Positions 34,264 to 43,375 of a stretch of 64,000 bases of DNA are shown one piece after another. The DNA is from Brevibacillus_H sp049846925 (GTDB lineage Bacteria > Bacillota > Bacilli > Brevibacillales > Brevibacillaceae). Every line of letters starts with the position of its first letter. The first letter of the stretch is position 1. A model generated the notes under the pieces. That model did no database searches, was not told where the DNA came from, and saw only the letters and a program-made list of their open reading frames with translations. A program made the position numbers and the translations under genes. The DNA lies in assembly GCF_049846925.1 (NCBI RefSeq), contig NZ_JBNCMT010000008.1, forward strand, positions 1-64,000, written 5' to 3'.

Positions 34264-35991
34264 TCACTTCACGGTTTCAACAATTGTCTGGCTCACGTAA
34301 GCTTTGATCTCCTCGCCGCTTTCCAGGGTGAGAACATGCTTTGCCAGCTCTTTCAGCTTGTCTTTATCCAAATGTTTGATCAAGCTTCTCGCCCGAAGAA
34401 TGGAACTAGCACTCATACTGAATTCATCGAGCCCCATCCCTAGCAGAATCGGAATTGCCGTTTCTTCTCCAGCCATCTCACCGCACATGCCTACCCATTT
34501 TCCTTTTGCATGTGCTGCTTCAATCACCTGATTGATCAAGCGAAGAACGGCAGGATTGTACGGTTCATACAAGTAGGATACTTGCTCGTTCATCCGATCT
34601 GCTGCCATTGTATACTGGATCAAGTCATTTGTACCGATACTGAAGAAATCAGCTTCTTTCGCTAATTGGTCAGCAATCATGGCTGCGGAAGGAATTTCGA
34701 TCATGATTCCGACTTCGATTTCTTCGTTAAACGAAATATGTCTTTGACGCAAGTCAGCTTTGACTTCCTCAAGAATGTTATTGGCTTGTCGCAACTCTTT
34801 TAAAGTAGCGATCATGGGATACATAATTTTGATATTCCCAAAAGCGCTTGCACGAAGTAACGCTCGAAGCTGTGTTTGGAAGAGATCCACTCGATCCAGG
34901 CAAAGGCGGATCGCCCGATAGCCGAGGAATGGATTCAATTCTTTTGGCAGGGGCAGATATGGAAGCTCTTTATCGCCACCAATATCAAGCGTGCGGATCA
35001 CGATGGAACGCTCTTTACCCATGGTCAGTGCCACCGCTTTATATGCTTCAAACTGTTCTTCCTCTTCTGGGAATTGATCACGTCCCATGTACAGGAATTC
35101 TGTGCGGAAAAGCCCGATTCCCTCCGCCCCATTGGCCAGTGCTTGTGCAGCATCTTCCGGGTTGCCGATATTAGCTGCCAATTCAACATGATGCCCATCT
35201 CTTGTAATCGTCGCCTCTTTTACAAGCTTGCTCCACTCTGCCTTTTGTTGCTGAAAGGCATTTCTCTTCTCTTCAAACTGTTTCACTTTTGCTTGCTCTG
35301 GATTGACAAAGACATCACCCGTCAGCCCATCGACGATAACCAAGTCACCTGTCTTCACCACTTCTGTGATGCTCGACAGTCCCACAACCGCTGGAATTTC
35401 CATCGTTCTTGCCATGATTGCCGAATGGGATGTGCGCCCGCCGATATTGGTGAGAAACCCGATCACTTTCTCTTTATCCAATTGCGCCGTGTCAGACGGG
35501 GTCAAATCATGAATGACAAGGATCGTTGGCTCAGCAAATGCTGTATCCGCCTCTTCTATCTTCAGCAGCTTTTTCAAAACTCTCGAACTAACATCACGCA
35601 AATCCGCTGCCCGTTCCCGCATATACTCATTATCCATGCCTTCAAAAAGCGAGACAAAAAGATCTCTTACCTCTTCTACGGCTGCCTCTGCATTCACTTT
35701 TTCTTGTTGAATTTTGGTTTCGATTCCTCCGACAAATTCCGGATCACGAAGAAACATCTGGTGTGCCTCAAAGATCTGTGCCTCATGCTCGCCAATGTCA
35801 CGTCTAGCCTTCTCTTTGATTGCTTCCAGGTCTTGTTCTGATGCGAGCAATGCTTCACGCAATCGCACCAGCTCCGGTTGTACATGTTCGTCTTCTACGT
35901 TTTTGCGTGTAATCTGGATCGTTGTTTCTTTCTTTACAACTGCTCGCCCGATGACGATACCCGGAGCGGCAGCGATTCCTGTAAGCTGCAT
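34264..35991 (-). CDS. ptsI: PTS enzyme I (phosphoenolpyruvate-protein phosphotransferase)
   Basis: The 575-residue protein starts at ATG 35991, 15 bp after ptsH. The N-terminal phosphohistidine domain shows GGRTSHSAIMARTMEIPAVV with the active His189-equivalent. The C-terminal PEP-binding TIM barrel shows GAEGIGLFRTEFLYMG, GTNDLIQYTMAADR and GMCGEMAGEETAIPILLGMG with the active Cys. It takes phosphate from PEP and passes it to HPr. It is the last gene of the fruRKA-ptsHI operon. Confidence 0.97.
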   Translation of the reverse strand: MQLTGIAAAPGIVIGRAVVKKETTIQITRKNVEDEHVQPELVRLREALLASEQDLEAIKEKARRDIGEHEAQIFEAHQMFLRDPEFVGGIETKIQQEKVNAEAAVEEVRDLFVSLFEGMDNEYMRERAADLRDVSSRVLKKLLKIEEADTAFAEPTILVIHDLTPSDTAQLDKEKVIGFLTNIGGRTSHSAIMARTMEIPAVVGLSSITEVVKTGDLVIVDGLTGDVFVNPEQAKVKQFEEKRNAFQQQKAEWSKLVKEATITRDGHHVELAANIGNPEDAAQALANGAEGIGLFRTEFLYMGRDQFPEEEEQFEAYKAVALTMGKERSIVIRTLDIGGDKELPYLPLPKELNPFLGYRAIRLCLDRVDLFQTQLRALLRASAFGNIKIMYPMIATLKELRQANNILEEVKADLRQRHISFNEEIEVGIMIEIPSAAMIADQLAKEADFFSIGTNDLIQYTMAADRMNEQVSYLYEPYNPAVLRLINQVIEAAHAKGKWVGMCGEMAGEETAIPILLGMGLDEFSMSASSILRARSLIKHLDKDKLKELAKHVLTLESGEEIKAYVSQTIVETVK

Positions 35992-36006
35992 CTTGATCGC
36001 TCCTTA

Positions 36007-36267
36007 TTACTCGTGAACCATTTCAAGTACCTTGCCAAGCTCCGCAAGAGCCTCAGCTTCTTTTTCACCGTTTGTTTCAATGGTTATTTCATCGCCTCTT
36101 GCAATAGCAAGTGACATCAATCCCATAATACTTTTTCCATTAACCGATTTTCCGCCTTTGGTGACGTGAATTTCGCAAGGAAATGCTGCTGCTTTTTGAA
36201 CGAATAAACTTGCCGGACGTGCATGAAGTCCTTGAGGATTTTGTACGGTAAATGATTTGCTAGCCAT
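36007..36267 (-). CDS. ptsH: PTS phosphocarrier HPr
   Basis: The 86-residue HPr has the His15 site (NPQGLHARPASLFVQ) and the Ser46 regulatory site (GKSIMGLMSLA), the target of HPr kinase in Bacillota. It carries phosphate from enzyme I to IIA domains, and in the Ser46-P form acts as CcpA corepressor. It lies 28 bp downstream of fruA and 15 bp upstream of ptsI, so HPr here is made together with the fructose permease. Confidence 0.97.
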   Translation of the reverse strand: MASKSFTVQNPQGLHARPASLFVQKAAAFPCEIHVTKGGKSVNGKSIMGLMSLAIARGDEITIETNGEKEAEALAELGKVLEMVHE

Positions 36268-36295
36268 GTGGATTCATCTCCTCGATCATTTTGGG

Positions 36296-38212
36296 TTACT
36301 CTGTGACTTCCTTTTTCAATATATTTAACAGTATTGCCGTTACGAGCGTTCCTACTACGATTGATACAAGATACATCGCCCAATTACCTACTACCGGCAA
36401 AACGAACAATCCGCCATGTGGTGCTGGTAAAGTACAACCGAAAAGCATCGAGAGTCCGCCAGCCACTGCTGAACCTGCCACAATGGATGGAATCACTCGG
36501 CTTGGGTCTGCTGCTGCAAAAGGAATCGCACCTTCTGTAATAAAGGATGCTCCCAGTACATAAGCAGTTTTCCCTGCCTGGCGTTCTTCTGTAGTGAATT
36601 TCTTCTTGAACAGTGTGGTAGCCAACGCAATCCCTAATGGAGGTGTCATACCAGCAGCCATAATTGCTGCATGCGGCATGAGATTTCCTTCTGCAATCAT
36701 GGCAATACCAAAGGTAAACGCCGCCTTGTTTACAGGCCCCCCCATATCAAACGCCATCATGGCACCGAGGACAATTCCTAAAACTACCGCATTACCAGCA
36801 TTCATATTCTTCAGCCATTCACCTAGTGCGGCATTGGCGGAAGCTACAGGATCGGAAATGATATAAATCATGACAAGACCGGTAAGCAGAATGCCAAATA
36901 AGGGGTACAGCAGCATCGGTTTGATACCTTCGAGTGATTCTGGCAAACCGGAAAAAGCTTTACGCAAGCCCACCAGGATATATCCGGCAAGGAAACCTGC
37001 GATGATCCCGCCGAGGAAACCTGACCCTGAATTTGCTGCGATTAATCCACCCACCATCCCGGGAGCGAATCCAGGGCGATCCGCAATACTCATCGCAATA
37101 AAACCAGCAAGTACCGGGATCATCAATTTGAAGGCTGAGCCCCCACCAATATCCATCAATGCTTTTGCAAGTGGATGGAAGGACGGATCTTTGGGATCTG
37201 AGGCATTTATCCCGAACATAAAGCTGATGGCGATGATAATACCACCACCGACTACAAACGGGAGCATGTTGGACACACCGTTCATCAAATGCTTATAGAA
37301 CGCTGGTTGTTTGCCCTTGTTTGTTTCCTTTCCCTGTTGCATTTTCTCTTTATAAGATTGAGACACCTGGAACACAGGGCCATCTTGTTTCACAGCACGA
37401 GTCAAAAGGCTTTCTGTATTGCGAATTCCCTCGGCTACAGGTACTTCAATAACAACTTTACCGGCAAAACGCTCCATATCCACCTGTTTATCCGCTGCAA
37501 CAATGACTGCCTCGGCATCACGGATATCATCAGCCGTGAGCAGGTTTTTCACCCCACCAGACCCGTTTGTTTCCACTTTGATCTGGATTCCCAGCTCATC
37601 CGCTTTTTTCTTCAAAGCATCGGCAGCCATATACGTGTGAGCAATTCCTGTCGGACACGCTGTTACTGCAACTACTTTTTTCCTGCCTTGTGTTTCATTC
37701 TGTGAAACTGGTTCAGTCTGTGAAGCTGGTTCTTCCTCTGAACGCAATTCTTTTTCTTTCGCACCAATAATGGACAGAATTTGTTCCTTGCTGTTAGCCT
37801 GCAACAATTGCCCACGGAAACTCTCATCCATTAACATTTGTGAGAGCAGAGCGAGAGTCTCCAGATGAGCCTGATTGGCATCCTCTGTTGCCGCAATCAT
37901 GAAAAACAGATGTGCTTTTTGACCGTCTAGCGATTCGAAATCAACGCCTTCGGAAGATAACCCAAAAGCGATACTTGGAATTTTGACTGCTGCTGTTTTG
38001 GCGTGCGGAATTGCAATTCCTTCGCCGATCCCCGTTGATCCTTGGGCTTCACGAGCAAGGATTGCCTCTTTCATTTTTGCCTTATCACGCAATCGTCCTG
38101 CCCGATCCAACACCCCGATCAGTTCATCCAGCGCATCACCTTTGTTAGTAGCTGTCAGTTTGGTGATAATCGTATCTTCTTTTAATAAGTCGGCAATACG
38201 GATATTGCTCAT
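36296..38212 (-). CDS. fruA: PTS fructose-specific IIABC permease
   Basis: The start is ATG 38212 after GGGGGAACTAG. The 638-residue protein has IIA (~1-150; GIAIPHAKTAAVK with the phospho-His), IIB (~175-270; TACPTGIAHTYMAADALKKK with the phospho-Cys) and IIC (~305-635; about ten helices, MMAFDMGGPVNKAAFTFG and TEGAIPFAAADPSRVIPSIV). The IIA-IIB-IIC order is that of Bacillus FruA. It imports fructose as fructose-1-phosphate. It begins one base after the fruK stop codon. Confidence 0.97.
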   Translation of the reverse strand: MSNIRIADLLKEDTIITKLTATNKGDALDELIGVLDRAGRLRDKAKMKEAILAREAQGSTGIGEGIAIPHAKTAAVKIPSIAFGLSSEGVDFESLDGQKAHLFFMIAATEDANQAHLETLALLSQMLMDESFRGQLLQANSKEQILSIIGAKEKELRSEEEPASQTEPVSQNETQGRKKVVAVTACPTGIAHTYMAADALKKKADELGIQIKVETNGSGGVKNLLTADDIRDAEAVIVAADKQVDMERFAGKVVIEVPVAEGIRNTESLLTRAVKQDGPVFQVSQSYKEKMQQGKETNKGKQPAFYKHLMNGVSNMLPFVVGGGIIIAISFMFGINASDPKDPSFHPLAKALMDIGGGSAFKLMIPVLAGFIAMSIADRPGFAPGMVGGLIAANSGSGFLGGIIAGFLAGYILVGLRKAFSGLPESLEGIKPMLLYPLFGILLTGLVMIYIISDPVASANAALGEWLKNMNAGNAVVLGIVLGAMMAFDMGGPVNKAAFTFGIAMIAEGNLMPHAAIMAAGMTPPLGIALATTLFKKKFTTEERQAGKTAYVLGASFITEGAIPFAAADPSRVIPSIVAGSAVAGGLSMLFGCTLPAPHGGLFVLPVVGNWAMYLVSIVVGTLVTAILLNILKKEVTE

Positions 38213-38213
38213 A

Positions 38214-39143
38214 CTAGTTCCCCCTCTCAAATCTTTCTTTTTTTATAGTCAAAGAAGGCAAGAAACGCTTGATTTTTTCATGTGTGCAGAACCCTTCGGA
38301 GAGTGCGGTTGTGCTCCCCGCCGCAACGGCAAAGCGAAAAGCTTCTTCTGGATTCCGGGTTACTGTGTGAGAGTAGAGAAACCCGGCTACCATCGAATCA
38401 CCAGCACCAATCGAATTGACCGGTTCACCATTTGGAAACGTAGCAATATACGCTTCTTCTGCGTTCACATAAACGGCGCCTTCACCTGCCAATGAAACGA
38501 TCACTTGTTGTGCTCCCAACTCTACTGCTTTACGGCCATACGTAATCGCTTCCATCTCTGATGAAATGGTAACGCCAAAAATCTCGCCCAGTTCGTGATG
38601 ATTCGGTTTGATCAGAAACGGCTTTTCACTGAGTCCATCCAGTAGTGCGTCTCCCTTTGCATCGAGAAATACATTGATTCCCTTGCCGGAAATTCGTCTC
38701 ATGATCACCTGATAAATATCTTCGGGTACACTCGCAGGAACACTACCAGCTAATACGAGAGAATCATCTTCGACCAATTGATCAATTTGCGCGAGAAGTT
38801 TGTGCAGGGCGTCGGCAGGAATCTCCGGGGAAACTCCGCTGATATCTGTCTCATTCTCAGCCTTGATCTTGAGATTGATGCGAGAATCTTGTTCTATCGG
38901 GATGAACTCTTGTATGATTTCAGCCTGTATGATCTGCTTTTTAATAAAATCGCCGGTGAAGCCTCCTACAAATCCCAATGCTGTGCTTTCCATTCCAAGA
39001 ATCTTGAGTACTTTGGATACATTTAGTCCTTTTCCTCCGGCATCTTTCCACTCTTTTTGTACTTGATGAATCGTTCCTTCTTGTATCGCAGGTATCCACA
39101 CATGGTAGTCGATCGAAGGATTGAGGGTAACTGTGTATATCAT
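38214..39143 (-). CDS. fruK: 1-phosphofructokinase
   Basis: The 309-residue PfkB-family kinase has MIYTVTLNPSIDYHVWIP, DAGGKGLNVSKVLKILGM, the FLIKPNHHELGEIFG block and the catalytic NSIGAGDSMVAGFLY with the base Asp. It phosphorylates fructose-1-phosphate to fructose-1,6-bisphosphate. Its start overlaps the fruR stop by 4 bp (ATGA), so the two are translationally coupled. Confidence 0.96.
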   Translation of the reverse strand: MIYTVTLNPSIDYHVWIPAIQEGTIHQVQKEWKDAGGKGLNVSKVLKILGMESTALGFVGGFTGDFIKKQIIQAEIIQEFIPIEQDSRINLKIKAENETDISGVSPEIPADALHKLLAQIDQLVEDDSLVLAGSVPASVPEDIYQVIMRRISGKGINVFLDAKGDALLDGLSEKPFLIKPNHHELGEIFGVTISSEMEAITYGRKAVELGAQQVIVSLAGEGAVYVNAEEAYIATFPNGEPVNSIGAGDSMVAGFLYSHTVTRNPEEAFRFAVAAGSTTALSEGFCTHEKIKRFLPSLTIKKERFERGN

Positions 39144-39898
39144 GCTTTCACCACTTTAAGTTTGGTTATTTTTTGATAGACGTGCTGTTCTTCTTCATCC
39201 AAACCATCGTCGGTAATGACGTTCACCTGATTCAAATCTCCTACTTTGGCAAAAGTGACACGTGAAAACTTGTTTGAATCACAGAGAATGAATGATTGAT
39301 CGGAGTACTGCAATACCAACTGCTTTACATACGCTTCATCAGGATCAGGAGTAGTTAGTCCATGCACTTTATCAATTCCGTTCATGCCGAGAAAGCACTT
39401 GTCAAAACGGTACTGGCTAATACTTCTGACTGCATCACGACCTACCAAGGATAATGTTGCCGCTTTCAATTCTCCTCCAACCAGAATGGTCTTGAGTTGT
39501 CTTTTCATTAGTTGCAGCGCCAGATCAACCCCATTGGTTACAACAATGATGTTTTCAGGCAAAAAGGGAATCATATGAAAGGTAGTCGTTCCTGCATCGA
39601 TAAAGATGGAGTCTCGTTCGTTCACCAAACTGGATGCAAACTTTGCGATCGCCATCTTTTCTTTTTCATGCTTGACTGCTTTTTCAAGAATAGTCGGTTC
39701 TTCAATTTTGTTTTGAATGGAAGCTGCTCCACCATGTACTCTTCGCAAGGCGTGCATTTCTTCTAGCTCACTCAAATCTCTCCTGATTGTTGATTCAGAA
39801 GCACCTGTTGCTTCAACCAGTTCGTGGATGCGTATGATATCTTTATCCTTTAACAGTGTCAAAATTAATTGATGGCGCTCAGGTGTTAACACGAGCAT
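39140..39898 (-). CDS. fruR: DeoR-family fructose operon regulator FruR
   Basis: The ~252-residue repressor starts at ATG 39898 (MLVLTPERHQLILTLLKDKD), with ATG 39910 as an alternative. The DeoR HTH is STIRRDLSELEEMHALRRVH, followed by GGAAS. The C-terminal sugar-phosphate sensing domain has FIDAGTTTFHMIPFL and TNGVDLALQL. It is expected to be relieved by fructose-1-phosphate. It is the first gene of the operon and therefore autoregulated. Confidence 0.94.
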   Translation of the reverse strand: MLVLTPERHQLILTLLKDKDIIRIHELVEATGASESTIRRDLSELEEMHALRRVHGGAASIQNKIEEPTILEKAVKHEKEKMAIAKFASSLVNERDSIFIDAGTTTFHMIPFLPENIIVVTNGVDLALQLMKRQLKTILVGGELKAATLSLVGRDAVRSISQYRFDKCFLGMNGIDKVHGLTTPDPDEAYVKQLVLQYSDQSFILCDSNKFSRVTFAKVGDLNQVNVITDDGLDEEEQHVYQKITKLKVVKA

Positions 39899-39943
39899 CT
39901 CACCTTCCATCCCATTCAAGAATATGATCCTTGGTTACTTTTG

Positions 39944-39972
39944 ATTGTATACAAAAAATCGATCATAATCAA
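39944..39972 (-). promoter_or_regulatory. Sigma-A promoter of the fruRKA-ptsHI operon
   Basis: On the minus strand TTGATT (39972-39967) and TACAAT (39949-39944) are separated by 17 bp, a near-consensus sigma-A pair, with the fruR start ~46 bp downstream. The -35 sits within repeated TGATTAT/TGATTGAT units (39961-39988), candidate FruR sites. Confidence 0.8.
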
Positions 39973-40034
39973 TCATAAATAATCAAAAACAATTACATTC
40001 AGTCACTTTCTTTCAAAATTGTTCACAAACATGC

Positions 40035-40070
40035 AAAAACCCTTTTACCTCTCAAAGGAAGTAAAAGGGC
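40035..40070 (-). terminator. Terminator of the Lsa-type ABC-F gene
   Basis: CCCTTTTAC / GTAAAAGGG stem followed on the minus strand by T5, 8 bp after the stop codon. Confidence 0.8.
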
Positions 40071-40077
40071 TTTCACA

Positions 40078-41556
40078 TTACAGTTCAATTATCTTTGTAG
40101 CAATATTTTTGCAAAATTCACTGTCATGCTCAACAAAAAGAATGGTTGGTGAGTATTCTAGCAGCAGCTCTTCAATTTGCATGCGTGAAATAACATCAAT
40201 AAAATTTAGCGGTTCATCCCAAATATGCAAATGAACGTTTTCGCAAAGACTTTTGGCAATCAGCACTTTTTTCTTTTGCCCACCGCTGAATGCAGACATA
40301 TCCTTTTCAAATTGAACTCTGGAAAAATCAAGTTTTCGTAAAATCGATTTAAAGAGGCTTTCATCAATCCCACTCTGTCTCGCGTAATCAGTTAAATTGC
40401 CTCGCAAAAATGACGTATCCTGAGAGACATAGGATATTTTCAGTTGACTCCCTTTTCTTAGAGTGCCCGTGTAGTTATTGTTCTCCCCGCAAATCAGTTT
40501 CAGGATACTTGATTTTCCCGATCCGTTTTTACCTGAAAGTGCAATTCGCTCTCCTTGCTCGATTGTGAAACTCACATCGTCGCAAACCATCTTTTCACCG
40601 TAAAATATCGAAACATGATCAAGTTCAACGAGACGGCTTTTGTGAAATGAAAGCTGTGAAATCTTCAAGCTGTCAGAGGTTTCGATATTTTTCAGGAGCT
40701 TGGACTTTTCCTCCATAGCAGATTGCTGTCTTTGCTCCATTGATTTGGAGCGTTTCATCATTTTCGCAGCCTTGTGGCCAACATATCCTTTATCTAGTTT
40801 GGAACCGGAATTTCTTGTGCCGTTTTTCGTTTTTTCTACTTCGTGTGACCAGTTGCTCGTTCGTTTTGAAGCATCCGCCAGGCGTTTAATGTCTTTCTTT
40901 AGCTTTTCATTCTCACCAAGCTCGAAGTTATCTTGCCTCTGTTTATTTTCCCACCAATCAGAGAAATTGCCTTTCTGAATGTCGATGCTGGTCTTATTAA
41001 TTGACAGTATGTGATCGACACAGTTATCAAGAAATGCTCTGTCGTGGGATACCAAAATAAATCCGCTTTTGGAACGAAGATAGTCACTGACAAGCTTTCT
41101 TGCTTTCATGTCCAGATGATTGGTTGGTTCATCGATTAAAAGGAAGCTGTTTTCTTTCAGAAATAATGCAGCCAACAAAACTTTTGTTTGTTCTCCGTTA
41201 GACAATGTTTCAAATGGACGATATAAAACATCCTCAGACACCTGTAACAAGGACAGTTCACGTAGCAATTCCCAGTGAAGATAGTCTGGAACGATGTCGC
41301 TGATTACATCAAGGGTATGATATTCCTTGTTTTCTACTGGGAAAGGGAAATACTCAAAATTGACAGTGGCAGAAATCTTCCCACTATAATCGTATTTACC
41401 TAGCAAGAGATTAAGAAATGTTGTCTTTCCTCTGCCATTTCTTCCTGTAAAACCAAGTTTCCAATCAGTATCGATTTGAAAATTTACGTTTTCGAAAATG
41501 TTATCGTAACTGCCATCATAGGCAAACGTCAGGTTTGTCACGTTGATTAACGACAT
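40078..41556 (-). CDS. Lsa-type ABC-F ribosomal protection protein
   Basis: The 492-residue protein has two ABC domains and no membrane segments, hence ABC-F. First domain: Walker A GRNGRGKTT, signature LSNGEQTKV, Walker B FLLIDEPTNHLDM. Second: GKNGSGKSS, FSGGQKKKV, HIWDEPLNFIDV. A ~100-residue charged linker, RTSNWSHEVEKTKNGTRNSG onward, is typical of the Lsa/Vga antibiotic-resistance interdomain region. Such proteins dislodge lincosamide, streptogramin A and pleuromutilin drugs from the ribosome. The exact Lsa subclass cannot be set by eye. It is preceded by an attenuator and leader frame. Confidence 0.93.
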   Translation of the reverse strand: MSLINVTNLTFAYDGSYDNIFENVNFQIDTDWKLGFTGRNGRGKTTFLNLLLGKYDYSGKISATVNFEYFPFPVENKEYHTLDVISDIVPDYLHWELLRELSLLQVSEDVLYRPFETLSNGEQTKVLLAALFLKENSFLLIDEPTNHLDMKARKLVSDYLRSKSGFILVSHDRAFLDNCVDHILSINKTSIDIQKGNFSDWWENKQRQDNFELGENEKLKKDIKRLADASKRTSNWSHEVEKTKNGTRNSGSKLDKGYVGHKAAKMMKRSKSMEQRQQSAMEEKSKLLKNIETSDSLKISQLSFHKSRLVELDHVSIFYGEKMVCDDVSFTIEQGERIALSGKNGSGKSSILKLICGENNNYTGTLRKGSQLKISYVSQDTSFLRGNLTDYARQSGIDESLFKSILRKLDFSRVQFEKDMSAFSGGQKKKVLIAKSLCENVHLHIWDEPLNFIDVISRMQIEELLLEYSPTILFVEHDSEFCKNIATKIIEL

Positions 41557-41581
41557 AAAACAATCCCCCTGTATAAATAGT

Positions 41582-41613
41582 AAAAGCTACAAGAAAGTTA
41601 CTTTCTTGTAGCT
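41582..41613 (-). promoter_or_regulatory. Transcription attenuator upstream of the Lsa-type gene
   Basis: A perfect hairpin, AGCTACAAGAAAGT paired with ACTTTCTTGTAGCT, followed by TTTTA lies 26 bp before the gene. Upstream, 41686-41698 repeats CAAGAAAGTTACT, which is fully complementary to AGTAACTTTCTTG spanning the hairpin loop and 3' arm. Pairing of the two would form an antiterminator. Ribosome-mediated attenuation is known for Vml/Lsa-type ABC-F genes. Confidence 0.85.
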
Positions 41614-41650
41614 CAAAATAAATATACAGCAAATCCAACTCAAGCCAGAG

Positions 41651-41701
41651 TTAGATAAGGATATATTGATTGAGTGAAAAGATGTAGTAACTTTCTTGCA
41701 T
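41651..41701 (-). CDS. Leader peptide of the Lsa attenuator (16 aa)
   Basis: ATG 41701 opens a 16-codon frame MQESYYIFSLNQYILI ending at TAA 41651. The antiterminator strand lies inside its first codons, so a ribosome stalled by an antibiotic would change which hairpin forms. No strong ribosome site is visible upstream, so the start is uncertain. Confidence 0.5.
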   Translation of the reverse strand: MQESYYIFSLNQYILI

Positions 41702-41838
41702 ATAAAGAATAAAACAGGCGAAATAATCGCTATCTTTGTTTTATTTTTTTATTAGCAAGAAAAAATTACATCCTTTTCAACTCCGTTCATTAATTTACAT
41801 TCACATGTATTTTACCATACTCTACTCTATATTATCAA

Positions 41839-42228
41839 TCAATGTCTTTCTTCATTACGAATCAAATGATGCTCTTCAATTTTCGTAATCTGGTTTTGCT
41901 CGTCAACAAACACAACGCGAGGTATAAGTGATGCCACTTCTTCCTCATCAAACAAGCCGACACTGAGAATAATCACAAGATCACCCGGCTGAAACAAATG
42001 GGCTGGCGGACCATTCAAACAGATTTTTCCTGATCCAGCAGGTGCCGGTAGTGCGTAGGTCTTCCATCTTGTAGCGTTGCGCAAGCTGGTGATCTGTACG
42101 ACTTCGTAAGGCTTGATATCGGCTTCCCGCATTAATTTTTCATCGATGGTAATACTTCCGACATAATTGAGTTCTGCCTGCGTAACAGTCGCACGATGTA
42201 TTTTTCCTTTACACATGTATCGCTGCAT
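41839..42228 (-). CDS. panD: Aspartate 1-decarboxylase
   Basis: The 129-residue protein matches PanD: MCKGKIHRATVTQAELNYVG, the Gly-Ser self-cleavage site (YVGSITID) that forms the pyruvoyl group, TSLRNATRWKTYALPAPAGS and GDLVIILSVGLF. It makes beta-alanine for pantothenate and coenzyme A. No panB or panC is adjacent. It follows the Ldh2-type gene by 27 bp, a likely two-gene unit. The start is ATG 42228 with AGGAG upstream. Confidence 0.96.
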   Translation of the reverse strand: MQRYMCKGKIHRATVTQAELNYVGSITIDEKLMREADIKPYEVVQITSLRNATRWKTYALPAPAGSGKICLNGPPAHLFQPGDLVIILSVGLFDEEEVASLIPRVVFVDEQNQITKIEEHHLIRNEERH

Positions 42229-42255
42229 ACATCTTCTCCTTTCACGAAGGAAAGC

Positions 42256-43332
42256 TTATGGTTTCTGTGGATGAATAATGGATTGATTCAGATCGACCTG
42301 ATGAGCTTTGGCAAGGTTTTGCAACTCCGCAACGGTGGCGTGCCCGAGCGGAATCCCTTCTTGTTTGCATGCGATCATACATCGATACTCTCGTTCACCT
42401 GGAATCAATATTTCTGATACACCGACAGCAGTTGGCTCAGCTTTCAACTGTAGGCAGTATTGCTCCATGCTTTGTGTAAATTTTTCATAAGAAACAAAAT
42501 GATCGATATGAATTGCAATGAAAATATGGCCAATATTCTGGGGATGATCCCAATTATCATATAAGCTGTACACCTGATCGGCAAAGCCAGCACCAGTCAA
42601 CAGACCACAGAGAATATCGATAAACAGTGCCAAACCGTATCCTTTGGCTCCCCCAACCGGAAGAATCGAACCGAGTAACGCTTCTGCCGGATTGGTTGTT
42701 GGTTGACCATCCGCCCCAATTGCCCAGCCTTCTGGGATTGACTTGCCTTCCTTTTCAGCGAGGACGATCTTGCCCCTCGCTACCGTACTAGTAGCCATAT
42801 CAAGCAGGAACGGAGCCTCATATTTACTTGGAATGCCAATGGCTAATGGATTGGAACCCAAGAATGGACGAGAACCACCGATTGGCGCCATGGATTGCGG
42901 TGCATTCGATAGAACGATCAGGATTTGTCGAGCATGAATAGCTTTCTCTGCATAGAAGGAACAAGCACCAAAATGATTGGAGTGCCTCACTCCCACCATG
43001 GCGATTCCTGTTTGTGCGGCTCTTGTCAGCACTTCTCGTAATGCTGCATCACCGACGACAGCTCCTAACTGGTTCCTACCATCGAGCAAAATCGTTGAGC
43101 CGTTATCCAGCAGCATGGCAACTTCCTGATCTGGTTCTATCAATTTCTTTTTGATTCGCTCCACATAAATAGGCAGACGGGACACGCCATGCGATTCAAT
43201 TCCACGTAAATCAGCATGTACAAGAGATTCGGCTACCACTGCAGCATGTTTTAGCGGAACTCCATTTCGTTCCAATATGGCAGCACATGCCTCTTGAAGT
43301 TTCATCCAGTCAAATCGAAGCGCATGATTCAA
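42256..43332 (-). CDS. Ldh2/MDH2-family NAD(P)-dependent oxidoreductase
   Basis: The ~358-residue protein has the Ldh2/AllD/YlbC family signatures: AESLVHADLRGIESHGVSRL (His of the active site), GVRHSNHFGACSFYAEKA, FLGSNPLAIGIP and LFIDILCGLLTGAGF. The family reduces 2-oxoacids such as malate, sulfolactate, ureidoglycolate or diketogulonate; the substrate here is unknown. The start is put at TTG 43332 (AAAGGA 9 nt upstream), with ATG 43350 or 43305 as options. Pairing with panD is unusual and may hint at a role near pantoate metabolism. Confidence 0.87.
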   Translation of the reverse strand: MNHALRFDWMKLQEACAAILERNGVPLKHAAVVAESLVHADLRGIESHGVSRLPIYVERIKKKLIEPDQEVAMLLDNGSTILLDGRNQLGAVVGDAALREVLTRAAQTGIAMVGVRHSNHFGACSFYAEKAIHARQILIVLSNAPQSMAPIGGSRPFLGSNPLAIGIPSKYEAPFLLDMATSTVARGKIVLAEKEGKSIPEGWAIGADGQPTTNPAEALLGSILPVGGAKGYGLALFIDILCGLLTGAGFADQVYSLYDNWDHPQNIGHIFIAIHIDHFVSYEKFTQSMEQYCLQLKAEPTAVGVSEILIPGEREYRCMIACKQEGIPLGHATVAELQNLAKAHQVDLNQSIIHPQKP

Positions 43333-43375
43333 TGAGAACCATCCTTTCATCTATAAGGGTAGGTTCAGTGTTCGT

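Noticed and set aside
34876..35841. A 321-codon plus-strand frame opposite ptsI
   Set aside because: Antisense shadow rich in Cys, His and Phe; ptsI on the other strand is unmistakable.
36870..37298. Long plus-strand frames opposite fruA
   Set aside because: Pro/Ile/Lys-rich shadows of a conserved membrane protein gene.
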